The notes beneath the pieces are model-generated. The model was given only the letters and a program-made list of their open reading frames with translations, searched no databases and was not told the DNA's origin. Shown one piece after another: positions 40,419-47,476 of a stretch of 50,246 nt of DNA. Source of the DNA: Pseudomonas alkylphenolica (GTDB taxonomy: Bacteria; Pseudomonadota; Gammaproteobacteria; Pseudomonadales; Pseudomonadaceae); assembly GCF_016009175.1 (NCBI RefSeq), contig NZ_JADUCM010000037.1:1-50246 (forward strand), written 5' to 3'. How positions within the stretch are numbered: the first letter of the stretch is position 1; each line of letters opens with the position of its first letter. The position numbers and the translations under genes were made by a program.

Positions 40419-40963
40419 TCCTTGCCTGGGAGCATGCGCAGCAGGGTGTTATCGCGCTGCACGTAATGATGGTAAAGGCCGGCCAGGGCATGCAGGCCGA
40501 TCAGCCAGTAACCCCAGGTGCCAATGCGCTCGTGCCAGCCCTTGATGAATTTGGCCTGGTCCGGGTCCGGTGCGATCAGCGCCGGCAGTTCGAAACCATA
40601 GAACGGAATCGGTTTGTCGGCGGCACTGAGAATCAGCCAGCCGGCGAGCGGCAAGCCGATCATCAACAGGTACAGGGCCAGGTGCATCAAGTGGGCGAGG
40701 CCGGTCTGCCAGGCCGGTGGCTTGGGAATGATGGGCGGTGTCGGGCGGCTCAGGCGCACCACCAGGCGCAGCCAGACCAGGACGAATACGGTCAGGCCAA
40801 GCATGAAGTGCAGGTCTTTCATCAGGTTGCGTTCGGCGCTGTCCTTGGGGAACAGACCGCGCAGTTCGATCAGGGCGTACACGGCCGCCAGCAATACCAG
40901 CATCAGCCAGTGCAGGGCAATCGACAGGCCGCCATAGCGGGTCTGGGGCGCATTCAGGGTCAT
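40415..40963 (-). CDS. Cytochrome b561 family protein
   Basis: 182 residues with four membrane helices (approximately 15-35, 50-70, 88-110, 140-165). Heme-ligand histidines are in IALHWLM, KDLHFMLG, LMHLALYL and GLHALAGLYHHY, as in bacterial CybB-type diheme b561. These proteins move electrons from quinol or superoxide in the inner membrane. The start at 40963 is preferred because AAGGA lies 6 bases upstream; the ATG at 40969 is too close to it. It is convergent with the PLP enzyme (4-base overlap) and divergent from arsB. Confidence 0.9.
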   Translation of the reverse strand: MTLNAPQTRYGGLSIALHWLMLVLLAAVYALIELRGLFPKDSAERNLMKDLHFMLGLTVFVLVWLRLVVRLSRPTPPIIPKPPAWQTGLAHLMHLALYLLMIGLPLAGWLILSAADKPIPFYGFELPALIAPDPDQAKFIKGWHERIGTWGYWLIGLHALAGLYHHYVQRDNTLLRMLPGKD

Positions 40964-41135
40964 GGTCATTCCTTGTCATCATCAGGTCGTAGGTCGCGCT
41001 CTTGCTGGCGCAATGCTGTAACTGTAAACGCTGGAAAGCCGATTACTTGGGGATTGCAGCAAAAAAATGCCAGCCTTGCATTGACCTGTCGCTAGAATTC
41101 GCCGTTTAGTCCCTTTCGAATTCAAGGTTCGTGTC

Positions 41136-42422
41136 ATGTTGATGGCGTCGCTGATTTTCCTGCTGACCATTACCCTGGTGATCTGGCAGCCCCGTGGGCT
41201 GGGTGTTGGCTGGAGCGCCAGCGGCGGTGCATTGCTGGCGCTGCTCAGCGGCGTGGTGCAGTGGGGCGATGTACCCGTGGTCTGGCAAATCATCTGGAAT
41301 GCCACAGGCACCTTCATTGCGCTGATCATCATCAGCCTGCTGCTGGATGCGGCGGGCTTCTTCGCCTGGGCGGCGCTGCATGTGGCACGTTGGGGGCGCG
41401 GTAATGGGCGTCGACTGTTCAGCTTCATCGTGTTGCTCGGTGCGCTGGTGTCGGCACTGTTTGCCAACGATGGCGCGGCGCTGATCCTGACCCCCATTGT
41501 CATGGCCATGCTGCTGGCATTGCGCTTCAGCCCGGCGGCGACCCTGGCTTTCGTCATGGCGGCCGGCTTTATTGCCGATACCGCGAGTTTGCCACTGGTG
41601 GTGTCGAACCTGGTCAACATCGTCTCGGCGGACTTTTTTGGCATCGGGTTCAACCGTTACGCGGCCGTGATGGTGCCGGTGAACCTGGTCAGCGTGCTGG
41701 CGACCCTGCTGGTGTTGCGCTGGTATTTTCGCCGCGACATTCCGGCTGACTACGACCCGCTGCAACTGGACCGGCCACGCAGCGCAGTGAACGACCCGGC
41801 CACTTTCGTTGCCGGATGGCTGGTACTGGTGATCCTGCTGATCGGCTGTTTTGCCCTGGAGCCATTGGGCATTCCCATCAGCGCGATTTCGATCGTGTGT
41901 GCGCTGGTGTTGCTGGTGGTGGCGGCGCGCGGGCACAGGATTGCTGTGCGCAAGGTGCTCAAGGAAGCGCCCTGGCACATTGTGGTGTTCTCCCTGGGCA
42001 TGTACCTGGTGGTCTATGGCCTGCGCAACGCCGGGCTGACCGACTATCTGGCCGGCTGGCTGGATGATTTTGCCGCTGGCGGCGTGTGGGGCGCGGCGCT
42101 GGGCACCGGGCTGCTGGCGGCGGTGTTGTCTTCGGTCATGAATAACTTGCCGACAGTGTTGATCGGCGCCTTGTCGATCGATGCAAGCACGGCCACCGGG
42201 GTCGTCAAGGAAGCGATGATCTATGCCAACGTGATCGGCAGTGACCTGGGGCCGAAGATCACCCCCATCGGTAGCCTGGCGACCTTGCTCTGGTTACATG
42301 TGCTGGAGCGTAAGGGGGTGAAAATTGGCTGGGGGTATTACTTCAAGGTCGGGATCGTATTGACCGTGCCGGTGTTGCTGGTGACGCTGGCGGCGTTGGC
42401 CGTGCGTTTGAGCTGGGGCTAA
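41136..42422 (+). CDS. arsB: Arsenite efflux pump ArsB
   Basis: 428 residues with about 12 membrane helices, closely following E. coli ArsB along its length: LVIWQPRGLGVGWSA, IIISLLLDAAGFFAWAALHVARWG, ANDGAALILTPIVMAMLLAL, VMAAGFIADTASLPLVVSNLVNIVSADFFG, SLGMYLVVYGLRNAGLTDYLAG, and the MNNLPTVLIGALSID region. It exports As(OH)3/Sb(OH)3 in exchange for protons. No arsR, arsC, arsH or arsA is next to it, so it is outside a normal ars operon and its control is unclear. The ribosome site is weak (AAGG 8 bases before the ATG). A second in-frame ATG lies at 41142. Confidence 0.92.
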   Translation: MLMASLIFLLTITLVIWQPRGLGVGWSASGGALLALLSGVVQWGDVPVVWQIIWNATGTFIALIIISLLLDAAGFFAWAALHVARWGRGNGRRLFSFIVLLGALVSALFANDGAALILTPIVMAMLLALRFSPAATLAFVMAAGFIADTASLPLVVSNLVNIVSADFFGIGFNRYAAVMVPVNLVSVLATLLVLRWYFRRDIPADYDPLQLDRPRSAVNDPATFVAGWLVLVILLIGCFALEPLGIPISAISIVCALVLLVVAARGHRIAVRKVLKEAPWHIVVFSLGMYLVVYGLRNAGLTDYLAGWLDDFAAGGVWGAALGTGLLAAVLSSVMNNLPTVLIGALSIDASTATGVVKEAMIYANVIGSDLGPKITPIGSLATLLWLHVLERKGVKIGWGYYFKVGIVLTVPVLLVTLAALAVRLSWG

Positions 42423-42452
42423 AAGGCGCCCCTGTTTCGTGTCGCGCTTGCG

Positions 42453-42545
42453 ACCTTCGCGGGTAAACCCGCTCCCACATGGGAGTGCAATGGTTGAGAC
42501 CTTGTGGGAGCTGGCGAAGCCTGCGATGGGCTGCACAGCAGCCCC
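42453..42545. repeat. REP-type palindromic repeats
   Basis: CTTCGCGGGTAAACCCGCTC (from 42455), continuing CCACA, and the inverted TGTGGGAGCTGGCGAAGCCT (from 42504) form a facing REP pair of a different type from the one after gltX. The second unit continues CGATGGGCTGCACAGCAGCCCC. It lies between convergent arsB and the DUF1853-like gene, where it can serve as terminator for both. Confidence 0.75.
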
Positions 42546-42554
42546 GGGACCGGG

Positions 42555-43499
42555 TCAGCCGGGTAGATTCGGCCATAGGTCGGAGACCAGAAACACCCGC
42601 TGTGCTTCTTCCCACTCGCCATCCTCACCTGCCACCAGACGTACCAGCAGTTGTGCCGGTGCCTGCGGATCAAGTGCATTGAGCCAGGCATCGAAACGTT
42701 CCAGGCTCCAGCACTCGTCCGCTGCACAACGTGCCGGTGCCAACCAGGCTTGCCGGGGCAACGGTTGCCAGAAGCCCGGCAAGCTCTGCTCGACATAGCC
42801 TTGCCAGTCCCGCTGATGCAGCCATTGCCCGGTCAGGTGCTGCGGGTGGGCCCCCGTGGGTGAGTCGGCATGTGCGGGCCAGGGGTAAAACAGGTAGCCG
42901 GCCAGCCACAACTGGGCACTGAACTGCTCGATCTCCAGCGCCGCGAGTGCCTCACGACTTTCTGCCCGTGCCGAAATCGGCAACTGGTGCTCGGCCAGGT
43001 GCGCAAGCTTGACGTCCAGGCGGTCGTGGCACCCCGGGCCCAGCCAGTGCGCCGGGTCTTTGCCATCACCGCCTGGCGGCCCCAGATAGAGTTTGATCGC
43101 CAGCTCCAGATGGTGCACACCTTCAGCATCGCGCAGCAGGATGTCCAGCTCGCCCAGGGTGTGGCCGCCCGTGCGGATCGGCAGATTGGCAGCAAGCAAT
43201 TCGACGCCGGGCGCGTGCTGCAAGGCAAACTGCCACAGACGTTCGTAGTACAAGCCCAGGCGCCGGGTCGCCAGCTGTGCCAGCCAGTGTTCGAGCAAGT
43301 GACTGTCGTGATCCAGGTCATGCAGCCACTGGTGCAGTCGCTGTGGATGGTCGACCCAGTCACTGGCAGCCAGCGGATGGCGCTGTGGCCAGGGCGTTTC
43401 GCGCAGCATCGGCGGCGCCAGGATGACCCAGGCCAGGTCGCGCACCTGGGGGTGGCGCAACTGGCGGGGCAGGTCGGCCAGGGCGGAAAAAGGGTTCAT
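42555..43499 (-). CDS. DUF1853-like protein, possible PD-(D/E)XK fold
   Basis: 314 residues from ATG 43499; the frame continues upstream to 43967 but that part is antisense to nadK. No signal or membrane segment. Central region: LGLYYERLWQFAL (Glu86), then GELDILLRD (Asp119) and HHLELAIKLYLG (Glu132, Lys136). An acidic-acidic-Lys pattern on adjacent strands resembles PD-(D/E)XK nucleases, although the E-x3-K spacing differs from the usual E-x-K. The rest is Trp/Leu/Gln-rich. I associate it with DUF1853 from memory. It is divergent from nadK. Function unknown. Confidence 0.72.
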   Translation of the reverse strand: MNPFSALADLPRQLRHPQVRDLAWVILAPPMLRETPWPQRHPLAASDWVDHPQRLHQWLHDLDHDSHLLEHWLAQLATRRLGLYYERLWQFALQHAPGVELLAANLPIRTGGHTLGELDILLRDAEGVHHLELAIKLYLGPPGGDGKDPAHWLGPGCHDRLDVKLAHLAEHQLPISARAESREALAALEIEQFSAQLWLAGYLFYPWPAHADSPTGAHPQHLTGQWLHQRDWQGYVEQSLPGFWQPLPRQAWLAPARCAADECWSLERFDAWLNALDPQAPAQLLVRLVAGEDGEWEEAQRVFLVSDLWPNLPG

Positions 43500-43635
43500 C
43501 CAGCGAGCATAGCCGCTATGCCCCGGGCACTGGCGATTTTCTCCGGCGTTTGCTGCTACCCGGCGCTTTCGCCCATAATCGAACTCTTGGGCCAATTGAG
43601 CCTCTTTACCCGCCGTAGCGTCTAGCAGGAGCCCC

Positions 43636-44526
43636 ATGGAGCAATTTCGCAATATCGGTATCATCGGCCGCCTCGGCAGCTCCCAGGTGCTCGATACCAT
43701 TCGCCGACTGAAAAAATTCCTGCTCGAACGGCACCTGCACGTCATTCTCGAAGACACCATCGCCGAAGTGCTGCCCGGCCACGGCCTGCAGACTTCTTCA
43801 CGCAAGTTGTTGGGCGAAGTCTGCGACCTGGTGATTGTCGTCGGTGGTGACGGTAGCCTGCTGGGCGCCGCGCGCGCCCTGGCCCGGCACAACACCCCGG
43901 TACTGGGCATCAACCGCGGCAGCCTGGGCTTTCTTACCGACATTCGCCCCGATGAGCTGGAAGTCAAAGTCGCTGAAGTGCTCGACGGCCACTACCTGGT
44001 GGAAAACCGCTTTCTGCTCCAGGCCGAAGTACGCCGTCATGCCGAAGCCATTGGCCAGGGCGATGCCCTCAATGATGTAGTGCTGCACCCGGGCAAGTCG
44101 ACGCGGATGATCGAATTCGAGATCTACATCGACGGTCAGTTCGTCTGCAGCCAGAAAGCCGACGGCCTGATCGTCGCCACACCGACCGGCTCGACGGCCT
44201 ATGCGCTGTCGGCGGGCGGCCCGATCATGCACCCCAAACTCGACGCCATCGTCATTGTGCCAATGTACCCGCACACCCTGTCGGGGCGGCCGATCGTGGT
44301 GGATGGCAACAGCGAGTTGAAGATCGTGGTGTCCAAAGACATGCAGATTTACCCGCAAATTTCCTGTGACGGTCAGAACCACTTCACCTGCGCCCCCGGC
44401 GACACCATCACGGTGAACAAGAAGCCGCAGAAACTGCGCCTGATCCACCCGCTGGATCACAATTACTATGAGGTATGCCGGACCAAACTCGGTTGGGGCA
44501 GCCGCCTGGGTGGTGGAGGCGAGTGA
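43636..44526 (+). CDS. nadK: NAD kinase
   Basis: Phosphorylates NAD to NADP. 296 residues. The diagnostic GGDGS motif is VVGGDGSLLGAARAL (Asp72). Other marks are the NRGSLGFLTDI loop (~96-106), the NDVV region, and TPTGSTAYALSAGGPI (~189-204). The C-terminal FTCAPGDTITVNKKPQKLRLIHP is as in E. coli NadK. It starts behind AGGAG at 8 bases. The stop overlaps the next start (TGATG), making it the first gene of a compact operon running to pepN. Confidence 0.96.
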   Translation: MEQFRNIGIIGRLGSSQVLDTIRRLKKFLLERHLHVILEDTIAEVLPGHGLQTSSRKLLGEVCDLVIVVGGDGSLLGAARALARHNTPVLGINRGSLGFLTDIRPDELEVKVAEVLDGHYLVENRFLLQAEVRRHAEAIGQGDALNDVVLHPGKSTRMIEFEIYIDGQFVCSQKADGLIVATPTGSTAYALSAGGPIMHPKLDAIVIVPMYPHTLSGRPIVVDGNSELKIVVSKDMQIYPQISCDGQNHFTCAPGDTITVNKKPQKLRLIHPLDHNYYEVCRTKLGWGSRLGGGGE

Positions 44527-45497
44527 TGCTCGATCCAGCCCGCAGTTACGATTTGATCGGTGACGTGCACGGCTGTGCACATACCCTTGAGCGCTTGCTC
44601 GACGCCCTGGGCTACAAGCGTCAGGGCGGCGTGTGGCGCCATCCTCAGCGCCAGGCGCTGTTCCTCGGCGATATCATCGACCGTGGCCCGCGAATCCGCG
44701 AGGCCCTGCATATCGTTCACGACATGGTCGAAGCCGGTCAGGCCCGTTGCATCATGGGCAACCATGAATACAACGCGCTGGGCTGGAACACCCCGGCGTT
44801 GCCTGAAAGCGGCAAGCAGTTCGTGCGTGAACACAACCCGCGGCATGGCCGCCTGATCTACGAAACCCTTGAGCAATTCGAAGGGCACCCGGCGGACTGG
44901 CACGATTTTCTCGAGTGGTTCTATGAGCTGCCGCTGTTCCTCGATGCCGGGCGTTTCCGCCTGGTGCATGCCTGCTGGGATTCACGTCTGATCGAGCCGT
45001 TGCGCCAACAGTACCCGAACGGCTGTATCGACGAGCATTTCATCCAGGCCTCGGCAGTGCCTGACAGCTTTGCTGCCACAGTCTGCAACCGCTTGCTGCG
45101 TGGCACCGACATGCGCCTGCCGGACGGCCTCACCCTGACCGGTGGCGATGGCCTGACCCGGGCATTTTTCCGGACCAAGTTCTGGGAAGAAGACCCGAAA
45201 ACCTACGGCGACATCGTTTTCCAGCCGGATGCCTTGCCGGAAAAGGTTGCCAGCACGCCGCTAAGTCACAGCCAGAAGAATGCCTTGCTGCGCTACGGTG
45301 AAGAGGAGCCCATGTTGTTCGTCGGGCACTACTGGCGCAGTGGCAAACCGGCGCCGATCCGCGCCAACCTGGCCTGCCTGGACTACAGTGCGGTGCTGTA
45401 CGGCAAACTGGTTGCCTACCGTCTCGACGATGAAACCCGACTCGACCCGCGCAAATTCGTCTGGGTCGACGTGGACCGGCCGGAGGCCAGCCAATGA
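44526..45497 (+). CDS. Calcineurin-like metallophosphoesterase
   Basis: 323 residues. Phosphoprotein-phosphatase-type metal motifs are complete: GDVHG (Asp13, His15), GDIIDRGP (~48-55) and GNHE (~78-81), then later histidines in LVHACWD and FVGHYW. The start at 44526 lies in the nadK stop; the frame is open upstream only as nadK antisense-free overlap. Related to PrpA/ApaH-type and Bis(5'-nucleosyl)-tetraphosphatase-like proteins, but longer than PrpA. The substrate (phosphoprotein, dinucleotide or other) cannot be settled. It overlaps glpG by four bases. Confidence 0.9.
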   Translation: MLDPARSYDLIGDVHGCAHTLERLLDALGYKRQGGVWRHPQRQALFLGDIIDRGPRIREALHIVHDMVEAGQARCIMGNHEYNALGWNTPALPESGKQFVREHNPRHGRLIYETLEQFEGHPADWHDFLEWFYELPLFLDAGRFRLVHACWDSRLIEPLRQQYPNGCIDEHFIQASAVPDSFAATVCNRLLRGTDMRLPDGLTLTGGDGLTRAFFRTKFWEEDPKTYGDIVFQPDALPEKVASTPLSHSQKNALLRYGEEEPMLFVGHYWRSGKPAPIRANLACLDYSAVLYGKLVAYRLDDETRLDPRKFVWVDVDRPEASQ

Positions 45498-46363
45498 GTG
45501 CAGTGGTGGTATTGCGTATGCCGTTGAACACCGACCTCAGTGGTTTTGTCGGCCTGCTGCGGCGCCTGCAGGTGCCGCATCGGGTCAGCGAGGAGGGCGG
45601 CGACCAGGTGTTGTGGGTGGCGGAAAACCTGGCGCAGGATGTGCGTGAACTGTACCAGCGCTTCCCTGAAGGTGACGCCGACTTCCAGTTGCCCGCCCAG
45701 GCCACACAAGCGCCAGCACGCCCGAGCATCGGCGAGCAGTTGCGCGCCAGCAAGGCCACGGCCGCCGTGTTGCTGCTGTGCCTGATCGTTGCCGGTTTTA
45801 CCGGGCTGGGTGACAACTTCGCCACCTTGAGCTGGCTGACCTTTCTCGATTTTCGCGTACAGGGCGAGTACCTGTATTTCACCCCGCTAGCCGCCAGCCT
45901 GGCCGACGGCCAATGGTGGCGCCTGTTCACACCGATGCTGGTGCATTTTGGCATCCTCCACCTGGCGATGAACGCCCTGTGGTACTGGGAGCTGGGCCGG
46001 CGCATCGAACTGCGCCAGGGCTCCTGGACGATGCTGAGCCTGACCCTGCTGTTCAGCCTGGTATCCAATGCCGCGCAATACCTGTTTGGCGGGCCGAGCC
46101 TGTTCGGCGGCCTGTCGGGGGTGCTGTACGGCCTGCTTGGGCACATCTGGTTGTACCAGTGGCTGGCACCCAACCCGGTGTATCGCATGCCACGCGGGGT
46201 ACTGGTCATGATGCTGATCTGGCTGCTGCTGTGCCTGTCGGGGCTGGTCAGCCTGCTGGGCTTCGGCCAGATCGCCAACGCCGCCCATGTCGGCGGGTTG
46301 TTGGTCGGTTGCCTGAGCGGGCTCTTGGGCGGGGCGCTGGCTCGGCGTAAACTGACGGCTTGA
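45494..46363 (+). CDS. glpG: Rhomboid-family intramembrane protease GlpG
   Basis: 289 residues. A cytosolic N-terminal domain (~1-75, NRho type) is followed by six membrane helices. The catalytic Ser208 is in GLSGVLYG, and His265 in ANAAHVGGLLVG. The conserved HFGILHLAMNALWYWELG loop holds the oxyanion His/Asn (~157-174). It cleaves membrane proteins within the bilayer; natural substrates in pseudomonads are poorly known. It is coupled upstream to the metallophosphoesterase (ATGA overlap), and the next gene starts 14 bases after its stop. Confidence 0.94.
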   Translation: MSAVVVLRMPLNTDLSGFVGLLRRLQVPHRVSEEGGDQVLWVAENLAQDVRELYQRFPEGDADFQLPAQATQAPARPSIGEQLRASKATAAVLLLCLIVAGFTGLGDNFATLSWLTFLDFRVQGEYLYFTPLAASLADGQWWRLFTPMLVHFGILHLAMNALWYWELGRRIELRQGSWTMLSLTLLFSLVSNAAQYLFGGPSLFGGLSGVLYGLLGHIWLYQWLAPNPVYRMPRGVLVMMLIWLLLCLSGLVSLLGFGQIANAAHVGGLLVGCLSGLLGGALARRKLTA

Positions 46364-46376
46364 TTTGGGAGACGCT

Positions 46377-46637
46377 ATGTCCACTTTTGCGCAAATGATT
46401 GAAAACATTACCCCGGAAATCTACGAGAGCCTGAAACTGGCTGTGGAACTGGGCAAATGGGCGGATGGGCGCAAGCTCACCACCGAGCAGAAAGAGCTGT
46501 CGCTGCAGGCGGTCATCGCCTGGGAAATGCAAAACCTCCCCGAAGAGCAGCGCACCGGCTACATGGGCCCGCAGGAATGCAGCTCGAAGTCGGCACCGGT
46601 TGCCAACATCCTGTTCAAGTCGGATGCGATCCATTGA
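46377..46637 (+). CDS. YeaC-like small protein (DUF1315)
   Basis: 86 residues. Recognised by FAQMIENITPEIYESLKLAVELGKWADGRKLT and by the C-terminal QAVIAWEMQNLPEEQRTGYM, which follow the YeaC/DUF1315 pattern from memory. No membrane segment, rich in Glu/Leu, probably helical and cytosolic. The ATG at 46377 follows GGGAGA; a TTG at 46365 in frame is a less likely start. Its stop overlaps the TTG start of the next gene. Function unknown. Confidence 0.83.
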   Translation: MSTFAQMIENITPEIYESLKLAVELGKWADGRKLTTEQKELSLQAVIAWEMQNLPEEQRTGYMGPQECSSKSAPVANILFKSDAIH

Positions 46638-47464
46638 TCGAACTCGGCCGTGGTTCCATCAGTAAAATGTCGGCGCGTCTCGACGCACCGGTAGTGCAGT
46701 ACGCATTTCGCCTGGGCGAGCTGGAAGTGCCGGTCAATCCGTTGATCGGCAAGACTCTGCGCCTGGAATACCTCGGCGCCATCCATTGCAGCCACTGCGG
46801 TCGCAAGACCAAAACCAGCTTCAGCCAGGGTTATTGCTACCCGTGCATGACCAAGCTGGCGCAGTGTGACGTGTGCATCATGGCTCCGGAAAAATGCCAC
46901 TACGATCAGGGCACCTGCCGCGAACCCGCCTGGGGTGAGCAGTTCTGCATGACCGATCATGTCGTGTACCTGGCCAATTCCTCGGGCATCAAGGTCGGTA
47001 TCACCCGTGCCAGCCAGCTGCCCACGCGCTGGCTCGACCAGGGTGCAAGCCAGGCCCTGCCGATCGTGCGGGTTGCCACGCGCCAGCAATCGGGGTTGGT
47101 CGAAGACCTGTTCCGCAGCCAGGTTGCCGATCGCACCAACTGGCGTGCGCTGCTCAAGGGCGATGCCGAAGCGGTCGATCTGCTGGCCGTTCGCGATCAG
47201 CTGTTCGACAGCTGCGCCGAAGGCCTGAGTGCCTTGCAGACACGATTCGGCCTACAGGCCGTGCAGCCGCTAAGCGACGGCGAGGTGCTGGAAATCCGCT
47301 ACCCGGTCGAGGCCTACCCGAGCAAGATCGTCAGCTTCAACCTGGACAAGAACCCGGTGGCTGAAGGCACGCTGCTGGGCATCAAGGGCCAGTACCTGAT
47401 CTTCGATACCGGTGTGATCAATATTCGCAAGTACACGGCGTACCAGCTTGCCGTGCATCAGTAA
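46634..47464 (+). CDS. DUF2797-like protein: Cys-rich site plus GIY-YIG-like core
   Basis: 276 residues from a TTG overlapping the previous stop; ATG 46667 (SKM-SARLD) is the alternative. Residues 51-105 hold nine cysteines in metal-ligand spacing: HCSHC (52, 55), YCYPC (68, 71), CDVC (78, 81), then 88, 95 and 105. Next comes HVVYLANSSGIKVGITR (109-125), Arg132, Glu157 in LVEDLF, and Asn169 in RTNW. This order (Y ... VGITR ... R ... E ... N) follows GIY-YIG nuclease cores. The C-terminal ~90 residues are a beta-rich domain. I associate it with DUF2797 from memory. The nuclease reading is inference. It precedes pepN by 12 bases. Confidence 0.8.
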   Translation: MIELGRGSISKMSARLDAPVVQYAFRLGELEVPVNPLIGKTLRLEYLGAIHCSHCGRKTKTSFSQGYCYPCMTKLAQCDVCIMAPEKCHYDQGTCREPAWGEQFCMTDHVVYLANSSGIKVGITRASQLPTRWLDQGASQALPIVRVATRQQSGLVEDLFRSQVADRTNWRALLKGDAEAVDLLAVRDQLFDSCAEGLSALQTRFGLQAVQPLSDGEVLEIRYPVEAYPSKIVSFNLDKNPVAEGTLLGIKGQYLIFDTGVINIRKYTAYQLAVHQ

Positions 47465-47476
47465 AAGGACCGCCAC

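Noticed and set aside
43500..43967. Upstream extension of the DUF1853-like frame to 43967
   Set aside because: It is antisense to nadK and joins the gene only because the frame happens to stay open; the ATG at 43499 gives a sensible N-terminus.
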